DNA from: Salmonella enterica subsp. enterica serovar Choleraesuis
Lineage (GTDB): Bacteria > Pseudomonadota > Gammaproteobacteria > Enterobacterales > Enterobacteriaceae
Assembly: GCA_022846635.1 (NCBI GenBank)
Contig: AP025685.1
Span: forward strand, 3,472,001 to 3,536,000
Direction of reading: 5' to 3'
DNA length: 64,000 bases
Shown one piece after another: positions 34,241-45,864 of this stretch. Below the pieces are notes generated by a model. The model had not been told where the DNA came from, did no database searches, and was given only the letters and a program-made list of their open reading frames with translations. Position numbers and translations under genes: made by a program. Numbering within the stretch: the stretch's first letter is position 1; each line of letters begins with the position of its first letter.

Positions 34241-35533
34241 ATGAAGAACTGGAGAACGCTGCTTCTCGGTGCGGCCCTGGTGGCCAACACCACTTTCGCT
34301 GCCCCCCAGGTTGTCGATAAAGTCGCTGCCGTTGTTAACAATGGCGTAGTCCTCGAAAGCGATGTTGATGGCATGATGCAGTCCGTTAAAGCTAACGCTC
34401 GTCAGGCAGGCCAACAGCTTCCTGATGACGGAGCGCTGCGCCATCAGATCCTTGAGAAACTCATCATGGATCAGATAATGACCCAGATGGGCGATAAAAT
34501 GGGCATCAAAGTTAGCGATGAGCAGCTCGATCAGGCTATCGGTAACATCGCAGCGCAAAACCACATGTCCCTCGATCAGATGCGCAGCCGTCTGGCTTAT
34601 GATGGCGTAAGCTATGCCGACTATCGTAAGCAGATCCGCAAAGAGATGCTTATTTCCGAAGTACGTAACAACGAAGTACGCCGTCGGGTTACCATTCTGC
34701 CGCAGGAGGTCAATCAGTTGGCTTCTCAGGTTGGTGGTCAAAACGATGCCAACACCGAACTTAATCTGAGCCACATTCTGATCCCTCTGCCAGAGAATCC
34801 ATCCTCTTCGCAGGTCGATCAGGCGGAACAACAGGCTAACGATGTCGTACAGCAGGCCCGCAACGGCGCTGACTTCGGTAAACTGGCGATGACCTACTCT
34901 GCCGACCAACAGGCGCTGAAAGGCGGCCAGATGGGCTGGGGTCGTATTCAGGAGCTGCCTTCTATTTTTGCTGAGGCGCTGAGCACGGCTAAAAAAGGCG
35001 ATATCATCGGCCCTGTGCGTTCTGGCGTAGGTTTCCATATTTTGAAAGTGACCGATATGCGTGGCCAGACTCAGGGCGTTTCCGTGACTGAAGTTCACGC
35101 TCGCCACATCCTGCTGCGCACCTCTCCGGTGATGACCGACGATCAGGCTCGCGCTAAGCTGGAACAGATCGCGGCGGATATTCGCAGCGGTAAAACCACT
35201 TTTGCTAAAGCCGCGAAAGAGTTCTCCCAGGATCCTGGTTCAGCCGCTCAGGGTGGCGATCTGGGTTGGGCACCGAGCGAGATCTACGATCCGGCCTTCC
35301 GCGATGCCCTGTCTCAACTGCAGCGCGGTCAGCTGAGCAATCCGGTTCACTCCTCCTTTGGCTGGCACCTGATTGAACTGATGGATACCCGCAGCGTTGA
35401 CCGTACCGACGCCGCACAAAAAGACCGGGCTTACCGGATGCTGTTTAACCGTAAGTTCTCTGAAGAAGCCGCAAGCTGGATGCAGGAACAACGCGCCAGC
35501 GCCTATGTGAAGATTCTCGATGGTAATGGTTAA
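34241..35533 (+). CDS. surA: Periplasmic chaperone / peptidyl-prolyl isomerase SurA
   Basis: 430 residues (428 in E. coli). The signal peptide [20 protein letters not shown] is cleaved before APQVVDKV. An N-terminal chaperone domain is followed by two parvulin domains (about 172-273 and 283-382), each beginning with a histidine block ([10 protein letters not shown] and HARHILLR). A C-terminal helix completes the core chaperone. SurA escorts beta-barrel proteins including LptD to the BAM complex. Its stop overlaps the pdxA start. Confidence 0.98.
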   Translation: MKNWRTLLLGAALVANTTFAAPQVVDKVAAVVNNGVVLESDVDGMMQSVKANARQAGQQLPDDGALRHQILEKLIMDQIMTQMGDKMGIKVSDEQLDQAIGNIAAQNHMSLDQMRSRLAYDGVSYADYRKQIRKEMLISEVRNNEVRRRVTILPQEVNQLASQVGGQNDANTELNLSHILIPLPENPSSSQVDQAEQQANDVVQQARNGADFGKLAMTYSADQQALKGGQMGWGRIQELPSIFAEALSTAKKGDIIGPVRSGVGFHILKVTDMRGQTQGVSVTEVHARHILLRTSPVMTDDQARAKLEQIAADIRSGKTTFAKAAKEFSQDPGSAAQGGDLGWAPSEIYDPAFRDALSQLQRGQLSNPVHSSFGWHLIELMDTRSVDRTDAAQKDRAYRMLFNRKFSEEAASWMQEQRASAYVKILDGNG

Positions 35534-36518
35534 TTCCAAACGAGTGGTGCTAACTCCCGGCGAACCCGCCGGGATTGGCCCCGACCTGGTCGTCGCGCTG
35601 GCACAGCGCGACTGGCCTGTGGAACTGGTAGTTTGTGCCGATCCCGACCTCCTGGCGCAACGCGCCGCCGCCCTAGACCTCCCGCTTACCCTGCTTCCCT
35701 GGCAACCAGACTCTGCTCCGGTAGCACAGAAAGCCGGTACGCTGACCATTCTGCCTATTGCTTTGCGCACACCTGCCACGCCCGGCGTTCTTAATCCGGA
35801 TAACGGATTGTATGTCGTAGAGACCCTGGCTCGAGCCTGCGATGGTTGCCTGAATGGTGAGTTTGCCGCGCTGATTACCGGGCCGGTTCACAAGGGCATC
35901 ATCAACGATGCGGGAGTGCCTTTTACCGGGCATACTGAGTTCTTTGAGCAGCGCTCAGCCAGTGAAAAAGTCGTGATGATGCTGGCTACGGAAGAACTTA
36001 AGGTGGCGCTGGCGACAACCCATCTCCCGCTGCGCGATGTGGCTGATGCTATTACTCCAGAGCTGTTGGAGCAGGTTATCACCATTTTAAATGGCACCCT
36101 GCAGAGCCGCTTTGGTATTGAGCAGCCGCGGATTTTGGTTTGCGGGCTTAACCCGCACGCCGGTGAGGGCGGCCATATGGGTCACGAAGAGATTGAAGTT
36201 ATCTCTCCGCTGTTAGATAAGCTCCGCGCTCAGGGTATGACCCTGCTCGGGCCATTGCCTGCCGACACTCTGTTCCAGCCTAAATATCTGGATAACGCCG
36301 ATGCGGTGCTGGCGATGTACCACGATCAGGGGCTGCCCGTGCTAAAATATCAGGGTTTCGGGCGCGCGGTGAATATCACCCTCGGCCTGCCCTTTATTCG
36401 TACTTCGGTTGACCACGGCACCGCGCTGGAACTGGCGGGCAAAGGTACGGCCGATGTCGGTAGTTTTGTTACGGCGCTTAATCTCGCCATTAAAATGATT
36501 GCAAATAGTAATGAATAA
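35526..36518 (+). CDS. pdxA: 4-hydroxythreonine-4-phosphate dehydrogenase PdxA
   Basis: 330 residues from [20 protein letters not shown]; an ATG two codons earlier is also possible. PdxA oxidises 4-phosphohydroxy-L-threonine in pyridoxal phosphate synthesis. Metal-ligand histidine motifs are present in [18 protein letters not shown] and [12 protein letters not shown]. The start overlaps the end of surA and the stop overlaps rsmA by 8 nt, continuing the surA-pdxA-rsmA-apaGH operon. Confidence 0.97.
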   Translation: MVNSKRVVLTPGEPAGIGPDLVVALAQRDWPVELVVCADPDLLAQRAAALDLPLTLLPWQPDSAPVAQKAGTLTILPIALRTPATPGVLNPDNGLYVVETLARACDGCLNGEFAALITGPVHKGIINDAGVPFTGHTEFFEQRSASEKVVMMLATEELKVALATTHLPLRDVADAITPELLEQVITILNGTLQSRFGIEQPRILVCGLNPHAGEGGHMGHEEIEVISPLLDKLRAQGMTLLGPLPADTLFQPKYLDNADAVLAMYHDQGLPVLKYQGFGRAVNITLGLPFIRTSVDHGTALELAGKGTADVGSFVTALNLAIKMIANSNE

Positions 36519-37317
36519 TCGAGTCCATCAGGGCCACCTCGCCCGTAAACGCTTCGGGCAAAACTTCCTTAACGATCACTTCGTTATCGACAGTATCGTT
36601 TCGGCTATTAATCCTCAGAAAGGCCAGGCCATGGTTGAAATCGGCCCGGGCCTGGGCGCGCTGACCGAGCCGGTTGGCGAGCGTATGGATAAGCTCACCG
36701 TTATCGAACTGGATAGGGATCTGGCGGCACGCCTGCAAACGCATCCGTTTCTGGCGCCAAAACTGACCATTTACCAGCAGGATGCGATGACCATGGATTT
36801 CGGCAAACTGTCTGCTGAAATCGGCCAGCCGCTGCGAGTGTTCGGTAACCTGCCGTACAATATCTCTACCCCGCTGATGTTCCATCTGTTTAGCTATACT
36901 GACGCTATTGCCGACATGCACTTTATGTTGCAAAAAGAGGTTGTTAACCGTCTGGTTGCCGGCCCTAATAGTAAAGCGTATGGTCGTCTGACGGTTATGG
37001 CGCAGTATTTCTGCCAGGTAATTCCAGTACTGGAAGTACCACCGACCGCATTTACTCCACCGCCAAAAGTTGACTCTGCCGTGGTGCGTCTGGTACCTCA
37101 CCAGACGATTCCATACCCAGTGCGCGACCTGCGGGTGCTGAGCCGTATTACTACCGAAGCTTTCAACCAGCGCCGCAAGACTATTCGCAATAGTCTTGGT
37201 AATCTGTTTACGGTTGAGGTGCTGACGGAGCTGGGAGTCGATCCGGCGATGCGAGCAGAGAACATCTCGGTCGAGCAATATTGCAAGATGGCTAACTATT
37301 TATGTGACCAACCCTAA
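36511..37317 (+). CDS. rsmA: 16S rRNA dimethyladenosine transferase RsmA (KsgA)
   Basis: 268 residues from [20 protein letters not shown]; the C-terminus is about 5 residues shorter than in E. coli (273). The SAM motif [13 protein letters not shown] and catalytic FGNLPYNIS are intact. RsmA dimethylates A1518 and A1519 in helix 45 of 16S rRNA, a late 30S checkpoint. It overlaps pdxA upstream by 8 nt and precedes apaG by 17 nt. Confidence 0.97.
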   Translation: MNNRVHQGHLARKRFGQNFLNDHFVIDSIVSAINPQKGQAMVEIGPGLGALTEPVGERMDKLTVIELDRDLAARLQTHPFLAPKLTIYQQDAMTMDFGKLSAEIGQPLRVFGNLPYNISTPLMFHLFSYTDAIADMHFMLQKEVVNRLVAGPNSKAYGRLTVMAQYFCQVIPVLEVPPTAFTPPPKVDSAVVRLVPHQTIPYPVRDLRVLSRITTEAFNQRRKTIRNSLGNLFTVEVLTELGVDPAMRAENISVEQYCKMANYLCDQP

Positions 37318-37334
37318 TCCGGGAGGAGCCAGTA

Positions 37335-37712
37335 ATGTCCGATTCGCCCCGCGTTTGTGTTCAGGTTCAAAGCGTCTATATCGAGTCACAGTCCTCTCCA
37401 GAGGATGAACGCTTCGTGTTTGCTTATACCGTTACCATTCGCAATCTGGGCCGCCAGCCGGTTCAGCTGCTCGGACGTTACTGGCTTATCACCAATGGCA
37501 ACGGCAAAGAGACCGAAGTTCAGGGTGAAGGGGTGGTAGGCGAGCAGCCGCATATTGACGCTAGCAATGAGTACCAGTACACCAGCGGTGCCGTTATTGA
37601 AACACCGCTTGGAACCATGCAGGGCCATTATCTGATGGTCGATAACCAGGGCAATACTTTCCAGGTCGCCATCCCGGTGTTCCGCCTGGCTGTGCCCGCC
37701 TTCATTCACTGA
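37335..37712 (+). CDS. apaG: ApaG domain protein
   Basis: 125 residues, the standard length for ApaG, a small immunoglobulin-like beta-sandwich protein. Conserved blocks are [25 protein letters not shown] and [10 protein letters not shown]. Its biochemical role is not settled, although Co2+/Mg2+-related phenotypes have been reported. GGGAGGAG precedes the ATG. It is 5 nt ahead of apaH, as in E. coli. Confidence 0.96.
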   Translation: MSDSPRVCVQVQSVYIESQSSPEDERFVFAYTVTIRNLGRQPVQLLGRYWLITNGNGKETEVQGEGVVGEQPHIDASNEYQYTSGAVIETPLGTMQGHYLMVDNQGNTFQVAIPVFRLAVPAFIH

Positions 37713-37717
37713 GCGCG

Positions 37718-38566
37718 ATGTCTACATACCTGATTGGCGATGTTCATGGTTGCTACGATGAACTGACCGCATTATTAGAACGAGTAGCTTTCGATCCTGC
37801 CACCGATACCTTATGGCTCACCGGCGACCTGGTTGCCCGCGGGCCGGGCTCTCTGGAAGTGCTGCGCTTCGTGCGCTCGCTTGGAGACTCGGTACGCATG
37901 GTACTGGGTAATCACGATCTCCACCTGCTGGCAGTTTACGCAGGCATCAGCCGTAATAAGCCAAAAGATCGTATTTCCCCTTTGCTGGAAGCCGATGATG
38001 CTGACTTTCTGATTAACTGGCTGCGGCGTCAGCCGCTATTGCAGGTTGATGAGGATAAAAAGCTGGTGATGGCTCATGCCGGGATCACGCCGCAATGGGA
38101 TATCGCGACGGCTAAAGCCTGCGCACGCGACGTTGAGGCAGTGCTATCCAGCGATAGCTACCCGCTATTTCTCGATGCCATGTATGGCGATATGCCGAAT
38201 AACTGGAGCGAAGAGCTCACGGGGCTGGCCCGCCTGAGGTTTATCACCAATGCCCTGACCCGTATGCGTTATTGCTTTCCGAACGGGCAGTTGGATATGT
38301 TCTGCAAAGACGCGCCGCAAAATGCGCCTGCGCCGCTCAAGCCATGGTTCAATATTCCAGGGCCGGTATCCGAGCAGTACAGCATTGTTTTCGGCCACTG
38401 GGCATCGCTGGAAGGAAAAGGCACGCCGGAACATATCTATGCTTTGGATACGGGGTGCTGCTGGGGGGGGGATTTAACCTGCCTGCGCTGGGAAGACCAG
38501 CAATACTTCACTCAGCCATCCAATCGCCAGGCGGCGTTAAATGATGGTGAAGTCGCCAAATCATAG
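37718..38566 (+). CDS. apaH: Diadenosine tetraphosphatase ApaH
   Basis: 282 residues (280 in E. coli). A metallophosphoesterase with motifs [10 protein letters not shown] (7-16), [10 protein letters not shown] and GNHDLHLLA, plus HAGITPQW. It symmetrically hydrolyses Ap4A to ADP and can decap NpnN-capped RNA. A run of nine G residues (38463-38471) encodes Trp-Gly-Gly in the conserved CCWGG segment. The frame is intact, but a one-base slip would replace the last ~30 residues. It ends at a terminator shared with convergent folA. Confidence 0.96.
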   Translation: MSTYLIGDVHGCYDELTALLERVAFDPATDTLWLTGDLVARGPGSLEVLRFVRSLGDSVRMVLGNHDLHLLAVYAGISRNKPKDRISPLLEADDADFLINWLRRQPLLQVDEDKKLVMAHAGITPQWDIATAKACARDVEAVLSSDSYPLFLDAMYGDMPNNWSEELTGLARLRFITNALTRMRYCFPNGQLDMFCKDAPQNAPAPLKPWFNIPGPVSEQYSIVFGHWASLEGKGTPEHIYALDTGCCWGGDLTCLRWEDQQYFTQPSNRQAALNDGEVAKS

Positions 38567-38573
38567 TCAGTAA

Positions 38574-38600
38574 AACACCGGATTAACCATCCGGTGTTTT
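38574..38600 (+). terminator. apaH/folA bidirectional terminator
   Basis: ACACCGGAT, a 5-nt loop and ATCCGGTGT are followed by TTTTTATT, between the convergent stops. The complementary A-run upstream allows use on the minus strand too. Confidence 0.88.
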
Positions 38601-38603
38601 TTA

Positions 38604-39083
38604 TTAACGCCGCTCCAGAATCTCAAAGCAGTAGCTGTGAGAGTTTCTTTCATCTGCATCGTGAAACTCACTGAATACCGACTGCCACTCATCCGGCTGA
38701 TAGTCTGGGAAGTGGGTATCACCTTCAACCTCAGCATCAATGTGTGTCAAATAGAGGCGGCTGGCATGCGCAAGGAACTGCTGATAAACCCGTCCACCGC
38801 CGATAACCATCACTTCTTCAGCATCGGCACAGGCTGCCAGCGCCTCTTCAGGTGTGGTTACCCAGGTTACGCGTTCGTCATTACCGGGATTGCGGCTCAG
38901 CACAATATTGTGACGTCCGGGCAGAGGACGCCCGATAGATTCCCACGTCAGCCGCCCCATAATGACGGGCTTATTCAGCGTATTACGTTTAAACCAGGCA
39001 AGATCCGCAGGCAGATCCCAGGGCATCGCATTATCAAGACCAATTACACGGTCAACCGCTAACGCAGCAATCAGGCTAATCAT
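38604..39083 (-). CDS. folA: Dihydrofolate reductase FolA
   Basis: 159 residues from [15 protein letters not shown], exactly the E. coli length; the open frame extends 11 codons upstream. Catalytic Asp27 and Trp22 lie in [10 protein letters not shown], and the NADPH-binding [17 protein letters not shown] and MVIGGGRVY blocks are intact. It reduces dihydrofolate to tetrahydrofolate and is the trimethoprim target. The position His45 in E. coli (GRHTW) reads Leu here. A matching promoter lies just upstream. Confidence 0.98.
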   Translation of the reverse strand: MISLIAALAVDRVIGLDNAMPWDLPADLAWFKRNTLNKPVIMGRLTWESIGRPLPGRHNIVLSRNPGNDERVTWVTTPEEALAACADAEEVMVIGGGRVYQQFLAHASRLYLTHIDAEVEGDTHFPDYQPDEWQSVFSEFHDADERNSHSYCFEILERR

Positions 39084-39114
39084 CTGTCTCATCCCAGGTG
39101 GAAAAAGTGCCGAC

Positions 39115-39143
39115 ACTATACGGAAACCATTAACCGCCGTCAG
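39115..39143 (-). promoter_or_regulatory. folA promoter
   Basis: Minus-strand CTGACG (39138-39143) and TATAGT (39115-39120) with a 17-bp spacer, 32 bp before the folA ATG. This resembles the E. coli folA promoter. Confidence 0.7.
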
Positions 39144-39267
39144 CCTGTCCGGCGATTATTTTTTTACCAGCGCGTTATTTTTCACCATAAGGTGAGATTT
39201 TATGTTAGTAATCGCTATACGCTGTCATCGACCCGAAGTACCTATCGACATCTGAGGCATTTTCCCC

Positions 39268-39885
39268 ATGCTGGAAACCACGTTATTTATCGCCACCATT
39301 GCCACATTAGGAATGATATCCCCCGGCCCTGATTTCTTTCTGATGGTAAAGAACTCCGCCCGCTATCCGCGCTCAGCGGCCATGATGAGCGCCGCCGGAG
39401 TCATCAGCGGTGTAGCTACCCATATGATTTACTGCGTCGCCGGGCTGGCGGTGGTAATTACCACCACGCCATGGCTATTTGGATTACTGAAATACGCAGG
39501 TGCGGCATATTTGATCTGGATTGGCCTCAAGGCGCTGCTATCAAAAGGTGGCGGCCAGTTGAATCTCGATGGAAGTCAAACGGCGCAAAGCATCAGCTAT
39601 CGCAGCGCATTTTTACAAGGCTATTTGTGCAACCTGCTCAACCCTAAAGCCACGCTGTTTTTCCTCGCGATGTTTACCCAGGTACTCAGCGTTAACTCTG
39701 GGCTGCTTGAGAAGCTGTGGTATGCCGGGGTCATCGTCGGGCTATCGGTTCTCTGGTGGCCGCTGCTGGTAGTGATTATTCAGAGCGCGGCGGTGCGTCG
39801 GGGGCTGACCCGAGCTCATAAGATTATCGACAAATGCCTGGGCGGATTGTTGCTGGGGCTGGGTATCAAAGTAGCTCTTAGTTAA
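39268..39885 (+). CDS. LysE/RhtB-family amino acid exporter
   Basis: 205 residues with about six hydrophobic segments. The family signature SPGPDFF is at residues 18-24, and NPKATLFFLAMF at about 127-138 is also characteristic. Members export amino acids such as lysine, threonine or homoserine, but the substrate cannot be told here and similarity to E. coli RhtC is only moderate. It is inserted between folA and kefC, which adjoin in E. coli, and has its own terminator, suggesting an independently acquired single-gene unit. Confidence 0.85.
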   Translation: MLETTLFIATIATLGMISPGPDFFLMVKNSARYPRSAAMMSAAGVISGVATHMIYCVAGLAVVITTTPWLFGLLKYAGAAYLIWIGLKALLSKGGGQLNLDGSQTAQSISYRSAFLQGYLCNLLNPKATLFFLAMFTQVLSVNSGLLEKLWYAGVIVGLSVLWWPLLVVIIQSAAVRRGLTRAHKIIDKCLGGLLLGLGIKVALS

Positions 39886-39930
39886 TTACAAAAGCCATTG
39901 TGTGCAGCAACAGATGACAGATAGAAAAAC

Positions 39931-39957
39931 GGCCAGACATTGTCTGGCCGTTTTATT
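39931..39957 (+). terminator. Bidirectional terminator between exporter gene and kefC
   Basis: AAAACGGCCAGAC, a short loop and GTCTGGCCGTTTTATT lie between the convergent stops. The symmetric A/T flanks suggest use on both strands. Confidence 0.88.
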
Positions 39958-39969
39958 AGATTAACCGTA

Positions 39970-41832
39970 TCAGGACTCGGTCTTCGCCTCTGCCCCTTCA
40001 TCGGTGGTATCGGTATAAGACTCCTCCTCCCTGCCCTGCCAGCCGTGGCTCTGAATAATGCTCAAATGAGCCTTATCTTCACGGATAATATCGGTCAGCA
40101 TGCCGGAAGCGCGCTTATAAACCGCCGCCTGCGAGGTAGTATCGTCTTTAGCCTTCGCCAGCTCCTCAACCATTCGGGTGTTAAAACGACGGAAATGGTC
40201 TGCACGTTCGCGCGCCTCATAACGCCCCAGGCCAAGCTGCTCCAGAACCCGGCGGCCAACCAGCAGCGCGCTTTCAAACGTTTCACGCTCTGCGAAAGTT
40301 ACCCCGGCCTGATTAAGACGAATGTAATGGTTCACATCCCTGGCGCGAGCCACCACTCGGAGGTTCGGGAAATGCTCCCGGGCCAGCTCAGTAAGCTGCA
40401 TATTAGTTTCCGGGTCATCAATAGCATTAATTAAAATCTCTGCCTTCTCTGCCCCGGCGGATTCCAGCATATCCAGACGCGTCGCATCGCCATAGAACAC
40501 CTTCATGCCAAACTTACGCAAAATCTCGATATGGTCGGGATCGTGATCGAGAACCACCATCTTCACATTGCTGGCCAGAAGCATACGTCCGGCAATCTGT
40601 CCGAAGCGCCCGAAACCGGCAACAATCACCCGCGGCTGCTCTTCATCAATGACATCGGCTTCACGGGCCTGATCCGAACTGCCTTTATCCAGCCGGGTCA
40701 GTAGTACCAGCAGCAACGGCGTCGCCGCCATGGAGAGCGCTACCGCAAGAGTGAGCGCGCGCGCCCATTCCGGCTCCAGAACCTGAGCCATTTGCGCCGC
40801 CCCAAAAATAACAAAGGCAAATTCACTTCCCTGCCCCAGCAACGCGGCAAACCAGCGCCACTGGCGACGTGGAACTCTTAGCGGGCGGCCAATAAGCCAT
40901 AGCATGACAAACTTAATAATCAGGAAGCCAAATAGCAGTATCAGTACCCGCAGCGGATTATCAATCAGGGTACCAAAGTCGATGGACATCCCTACGCCGA
41001 TAAAGAACAGCCCCAGCAGCAGCCCTTTAAACGGCTCGATATCGCTCTCCAGCGCATGGCGATACTCAGAGCTTGCCAGCAGAACCCCCGCCAGAAACGC
41101 GCCCATCGCCATCGATAGCCCGGCCTCTTCCAGCAATAGCCCGAAGCCGAACACCAGGAATAGAGCCATGGCGCTGAACACTTCCCGCAGCCCGGAACGC
41201 GCCACGAAACGCAATAAAGGTCGGGTCACATAGCGCCCCAGCAGAACCACCAGCGCCAGCGCACCTACCACCTTCAATGCCGATATCGCAAAAGCGCCGG
41301 CCGTGGTGGTCGCCCCGCTACTGGCCAGCAGCGGGATCATCGCAACCAGCGGAATCGCCGCGATATCCTGGAACAGCAGCACGGCGAAAGCGCTGCGTCC
41401 CATGGTGGAGACCGTCAGGTTACGCTCATTCATTGCCGCCATGGCGATAGCCGTTGATGAAAGCGCCAGTGTCAGGCCTATTAGCAGCGCCACCGGCCAG
41501 CGTAGCCCCAGCGCGACGCAAAAACCGCCCAGCGCCAGCCCGCACAGGATCATTTGCAGCATACCGCCGCCAAATACCGAAGCACGCAGCGTCCATAATC
41601 GGCGGGGATCCAGCTCCAGCCCGATAACGAACAACATCAGCACCACGCCGATTTCGGCAAAATGCAGGATAACCTCCGCATCGGTTACCAACCGCAAACC
41701 CCACGGGCCGATAATGCAGCCAGCAATCAAATAGCCCAGTACCGAGCCAAGCCCCAGACGCACTGCAATAGGGACAATAAGCGCCGCTGAGCCAAGGTAG
41801 ATAAGAGCCTGAATTAAGCTATGACTATCCAT
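39970..41832 (-). CDS. kefC: Glutathione-gated K+ efflux antiporter KefC
   Basis: 620 residues from [15 protein letters not shown] (same as E. coli). An N-terminal CPA2 membrane domain (about 1-380, 12-13 hydrophobic segments) is followed by a cytosolic RCK/KTN domain with the Rossmann motif VAGFGRFGQ (about 404-412) that binds glutathione or its adducts. KefC acidifies the cytoplasm in response to electrophiles. It overlaps the ancillary subunit gene kefF by 8 nt, so translation is coupled. Confidence 0.98.
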   Translation of the reverse strand: MDSHSLIQALIYLGSAALIVPIAVRLGLGSVLGYLIAGCIIGPWGLRLVTDAEVILHFAEIGVVLMLFVIGLELDPRRLWTLRASVFGGGMLQMILCGLALGGFCVALGLRWPVALLIGLTLALSSTAIAMAAMNERNLTVSTMGRSAFAVLLFQDIAAIPLVAMIPLLASSGATTTAGAFAISALKVVGALALVVLLGRYVTRPLLRFVARSGLREVFSAMALFLVFGFGLLLEEAGLSMAMGAFLAGVLLASSEYRHALESDIEPFKGLLLGLFFIGVGMSIDFGTLIDNPLRVLILLFGFLIIKFVMLWLIGRPLRVPRRQWRWFAALLGQGSEFAFVIFGAAQMAQVLEPEWARALTLAVALSMAATPLLLVLLTRLDKGSSDQAREADVIDEEQPRVIVAGFGRFGQIAGRMLLASNVKMVVLDHDPDHIEILRKFGMKVFYGDATRLDMLESAGAEKAEILINAIDDPETNMQLTELAREHFPNLRVVARARDVNHYIRLNQAGVTFAERETFESALLVGRRVLEQLGLGRYEARERADHFRRFNTRMVEELAKAKDDTTSQAAVYKRASGMLTDIIREDKAHLSIIQSHGWQGREEESYTDTTDEGAEAKTES

Positions 41833-42355
41833 TATTTGCTTCCCGCCATGCCAGCAACCGTTGTTCGTAAGCACAGGCCTGCTCTGCCAGAGTCGAATCC
41901 GTACAGATAAAGGTGCAATGCATTGAGAAAGGCGGCAGCCACTTTAATCCGCAATAGAGTGCGGTAGCCTGTAGCGGCTGAGATAACACATCGAATCCTG
42001 GGTGATCGCCCTGGTTGAAATGCTGCTCACCGCCACCCGTGGTAACCGCCCACATCAGGCTTTTACCGCGCAGGGCATAACCGCCGTGCCCATAAGCCCA
42101 GCCGTGCGACAGCACTTTATCTAGCCATAGTTTGAGCAGCGGCGTCATGTTGTACCATTGCATGGGGTGTTGCAGCACGATAAGGTCAGCGCGGCTCAGG
42201 GCCGCCTGTTCCGCTGCAATATCAATATTAAAATCAGGGTAGAGGTCATATAGCGAACGCACCTCAACATCTGGCAAAACCTCGACTTTCTCGAGCATTC
42301 GCCGATTGGCATGAGAGCGATCGGGGTAAGGATGGGCGTAAATTATTAAAATCAT
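41825..42355 (-). CDS. kefF: KefF, quinone oxidoreductase and KefC ancillary protein
   Basis: 176 residues, the E. coli length. A flavodoxin-like FMN oxidoreductase with [19 protein letters not shown] at the N-terminus, plus [21 protein letters not shown] and [14 protein letters not shown]. It binds the cytosolic face of KefC and is needed for full antiport activity. In E. coli, yaaU and the fix and cai operons lie between kefF and carB; here carB follows directly. Confidence 0.97.
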   Translation of the reverse strand: MILIIYAHPYPDRSHANRRMLEKVEVLPDVEVRSLYDLYPDFNIDIAAEQAALSRADLIVLQHPMQWYNMTPLLKLWLDKVLSHGWAYGHGGYALRGKSLMWAVTTGGGEQHFNQGDHPGFDVLSQPLQATALYCGLKWLPPFSMHCTFICTDSTLAEQACAYEQRLLAWREANNG

Positions 42356-42555
42356 AGATTAGTGCTCAATGAACTGCGTTTCCCTTGCTGAAATTCTCTA
42401 AGTGTAGACTTTTCGGCCGATACGGAATGCCGATTGTGATGAGTATCACATAAACATTTAGTTCGGGAGAAGAGGGAACCGCATTACCTGGTGGGCAGAA
42501 GTGGACAGATTATTGTCCGTATACCTTCTCCAGCCTGAGAGCTGCCGGTAAGCCG

Positions 42556-42580
42556 TAAAAAAGGGAGCCACGCGGCTCCC
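42556..42580 (-). terminator. carAB terminator
   Basis: On the minus strand GGGAGCC (4-nt loop) GGCTCCC is followed by TTTTTT. It lies 45 bp past the carB stop. Confidence 0.88.
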
Positions 42581-42625
42581 TTTAGTTAAATCAGCTGGCG
42601 GTACCCACCGCCATACTGTTACACA

Positions 42626-45600
42626 TTACTTCACCAGCTGCTGATGCATCTCCTGAACCGAAATCACCTGCTCAGTCGCATCCGCATTCAGAGACATGGT
42701 TGTTGCAAAACCACCGTTCAGGGTAGTGTCGTAATGCACTTTATAGCGCAGCGCACTGCGGCGAATAAGCTTGGAGTCCTCAATCGCCTGGCGGCCAGCG
42801 GTGGTGTTGATGATGTACACATATTCACCGTTTTTGATACGGTCCTGAATATGCGGACGGCCTTCATGCACCTTGTTGACCAGGCGTGGGTTAATCCCCG
42901 CCTCGCCCAGCACAACCGCAGTACCGTGGGTGGCATCCAGCTCAAAGCCTTGTTTCAACAGTTTTGCGGCCAAATCCACAACCCGGCCTTTATCGCCTTC
43001 ACGTACCGACAGCAGCGCGCGACCGGTTTTCTTCATATTGGACTGGCTTCCCAGCATCGCTTTAGCAAACGCTTCGGCAAAGGTACGGCCAACGCCCATC
43101 ACTTCCCCGGTAGAACGCATCTCTGGCCCTAACAGCGGGTCGACGCCTGGGAATTTGTTGAACGGCAGCACCACTTCCTTCACGGAGTAATAAGGAGGAA
43201 TCACCTCTTTAGTCACGCCCTGCTCGGCCAGAGTTTTACCCGCCATGACTCGTGCCGCGACTTTCGCCAGTGGAACGCCTGTCGCTTTCGAAACAAACGG
43301 TACGGTACGGGCCGCGCGCGGGTTAACTTCAATCAGGTAAACCTGGTTGTCTTTCACGGCGAACTGAACGTTCATCAGACCGCGCACCTGGAGTTCAAAG
43401 GCCAGCTTACGCACCTGCTCGCGCATCTCGTCCTGAATCTCCTGGCTCAGCGTATAGGCTGGGAGAGAACATGCGGAGTCACCAGAGTGAACGCCGGCCT
43501 GTTCGATATGCTCCATAATGCCGCCAATCAGCACCGCCTCGCCGTCGCAGATAGCGTCCACATCGACTTCAACCGCGTCGTCAAGGAAGCGGTCCAGCAG
43601 CACTGGCGCATCGTTAGAAACGCTAACAGCAGTCTGGAAATAGCGCTTCAGGTCGGCTTCGTCATAAACGATTTCCATCGCGCGGCCACCCAATACGTAG
43701 GAAGGACGCACCACCAGTGGATAGCCAATCTGAGCCGCCTTTTCTACCGCCTGGTCGATGGTAGTTACAGTGGCGTTGGCCGGTTGCAGCAGTTTCAGGC
43801 GATCTACCGCATGCTGGAAGCGCTCACGGTCTTCGGCACGGTCAATAGCATCCGGGCTGGTACCAATAACCGGCACCCCTGCGGCTTCCAGGGCGCGAGC
43901 CAGTTTCAGCGGAGTCTGGCCACCGTACTGGACAATCACACCTTTTGGCTTCTCGATACGCACAATTTCCAGCACATCTTCCAGCGTTACCGGCTCGAAG
44001 TAGAGACGGTCGGAGGTGTCGTAGTCAGTAGAAACGGTTTCCGGGTTACAGTTAACCATGATGGTTTCATAACCATCTTCGCGCAGAGCCAGGGCCGCAT
44101 GCACGCAGCAGTAATCGAACTCAATCCCCTGGCCGATACGGTTAGGTCCACCGCCCAGCACCATAATTTTGTCGCGATCCTGGCTCGGGTTAGCTTCGCA
44201 CTCTTCTTCATAAGTGGAGTACATGTAAGCGGTATCGGTAGCGAACTCCGCCGCACAGGTATCCACTCGTTTGTATACCGGATGCAGCTGATACTGTTCG
44301 CGCAGCTTGCGGATTTCATTTTCACGAACCCCGGCAAGCTTAGCCAGGCGCGCATCGGCGAAGCCTTTACGCTTAAGCTGGCGCAGGAACTGAGCGTCCA
44401 GCCCGGTGATGCCAACTTCAGCGACTCGCTCTTCAAGGCGAACCAGCTCTTCAATCTGCACCAGGAACCAGCGGTCAATATTGGTCAGGTTGAACACGCC
44501 GTCAACGGACAGACCTGCGCGGAAAGCGTCTGCCACATACCAGATACGCTCGGCACCGGCATCTTTCAGTTCGCGGCGGATTTTGGTCAGCGCTTCAGGG
44601 TCATCCAGGCTCACTTTCGGGTCGAAACCGGTCGCACCCACTTCCAGACCGCGCAACGCTTTCTGCAAAGACTCCTGCTGAGTGCGGCCGATTGCCATCA
44701 CTTCACCCACAGACTTCATCTGGGTGGTCAGACGGTCATTAGCCCCGGCGAATTTCTCGAAGTTAAAGCGTGGAATTTTAGTTACTACATAGTCGATAGA
44801 AGGCTCGAACGATGCCGGGGTACGCCCGCCGGTAATATCGTTCATCAGCTCGTCCAGGGTGTAGCCAACCGCCAGTTTTGCCGCCACTTTAGCGATAGGG
44901 AAGCCGGTCGCTTTAGAGGCCAGCGCTGAGGAGCGGGACACGCGCGGGTTCATTTCAATAACAATCAGGCGACCATCTTTAGGGTTAACCGCAAACTGAA
45001 CGTTGGAGCCGCCGGTCTCTACCCCGATTTCACGCAGAACGGCCAGGGAGGCATTACGCATCACCTGATATTCTTTATCGGTCAGAGTTTGAGCCGGAGC
45101 TACCGTGATGGAGTCACCGGTATGGATGCCCATCGGGTCGAAGTTTTCAATTGAGCAGACGATGATGCAGTTGTCGTTCTTATCGCGCACCACTTCCATT
45201 TCATACTCTTTCCAGCCAATCAGCGACTCATCAATCAGCAGCTCATTGGTTGGCGAAAGATCCAGGCCGCGCAGGCAGATCTCTTCAAATTCTTCGCGGT
45301 TATAAGCGATACCGCCGCCGGTGCCGCCCATGGTGAAAGAAGGACGGATGATGCACGGATATCCGACTTCCGCGGTAATCGCCAGCGCTTCTTCCATGTT
45401 ATGAGCGATGCCAGAGCGCGCAGTGCCAAGGCCAATCTTTTTCATCGCTTTATCAAAACGCTGGCGGTCTTCGGCTTTATCAATAGCGTCGGCGGTTGCG
45501 CCAATCATAGTGACGCCAAACTCCGCCAGAACGCCCTGACGTTCCAGCTCCAGCGCACAGTTCAGTGCGGTCTGGCCGCCCATTGTCGGCAACACCGCAT

Positions 45601-45850
45601 CCGGACGCTCTTTTTCAATGATTTTGCGCACTACTTCCCAGTGAATCGGCTCAATATAGGTCGCGTCTGCCATTTCCGGGTCAGTCATAATTGTGGCTGG
45701 GTTAGAGTTCACCAGAATGACGCGGTAGCCTTCTTCACGCAGAGCTTTACAGGCCTGAGCGCCTGAGTAGTCAAATTCACATGCCTGGCCGATAACAATT
45801 GGGCCAGCGCCAAGGATCAGGATGGATTTTATATCTGTACGTTTTGGCAT
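42626..45850 (-). CDS. carB: Carbamoyl-phosphate synthase large subunit CarB
   Basis: 1074 residues (1073 in E. coli). Two homologous ATP-grasp halves make and phosphorylate carbamate: the N-terminal begins [20 protein letters not shown] (11-30) and the C-terminal [18 protein letters not shown] near 560. The last ~140 residues form the allosteric domain that binds UMP and ornithine. Product carbamoyl phosphate feeds pyrimidine and arginine synthesis. It follows carA by 14 nt. Confidence 0.98.
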   Translation of the reverse strand: MPKRTDIKSILILGAGPIVIGQACEFDYSGAQACKALREEGYRVILVNSNPATIMTDPEMADATYIEPIHWEVVRKIIEKERPDAVLPTMGGQTALNCALELERQGVLAEFGVTMIGATADAIDKAEDRQRFDKAMKKIGLGTARSGIAHNMEEALAITAEVGYPCIIRPSFTMGGTGGGIAYNREEFEEICLRGLDLSPTNELLIDESLIGWKEYEMEVVRDKNDNCIIVCSIENFDPMGIHTGDSITVAPAQTLTDKEYQVMRNASLAVLREIGVETGGSNVQFAVNPKDGRLIVIEMNPRVSRSSALASKATGFPIAKVAAKLAVGYTLDELMNDITGGRTPASFEPSIDYVVTKIPRFNFEKFAGANDRLTTQMKSVGEVMAIGRTQQESLQKALRGLEVGATGFDPKVSLDDPEALTKIRRELKDAGAERIWYVADAFRAGLSVDGVFNLTNIDRWFLVQIEELVRLEERVAEVGITGLDAQFLRQLKRKGFADARLAKLAGVRENEIRKLREQYQLHPVYKRVDTCAAEFATDTAYMYSTYEEECEANPSQDRDKIMVLGGGPNRIGQGIEFDYCCVHAALALREDGYETIMVNCNPETVSTDYDTSDRLYFEPVTLEDVLEIVRIEKPKGVIVQYGGQTPLKLARALEAAGVPVIGTSPDAIDRAEDRERFQHAVDRLKLLQPANATVTTIDQAVEKAAQIGYPLVVRPSYVLGGRAMEIVYDEADLKRYFQTAVSVSNDAPVLLDRFLDDAVEVDVDAICDGEAVLIGGIMEHIEQAGVHSGDSACSLPAYTLSQEIQDEMREQVRKLAFELQVRGLMNVQFAVKDNQVYLIEVNPRAARTVPFVSKATGVPLAKVAARVMAGKTLAEQGVTKEVIPPYYSVKEVVLPFNKFPGVDPLLGPEMRSTGEVMGVGRTFAEAFAKAMLGSQSNMKKTGRALLSVREGDKGRVVDLAAKLLKQGFELDATHGTAVVLGEAGINPRLVNKVHEGRPHIQDRIKNGEYVYIINTTAGRQAIEDSKLIRRSALRYKVHYDTTLNGGFATTMSLNADATEQVISVQEMHQQLVK

Positions 45851-45864
45851 GGTCTTGCTCCCGA

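Noticed and set aside
43487..44929. 480-codon plus-strand frame inside carB
   Set aside because: Antisense shadow of the highly conserved carB; no independent family features.
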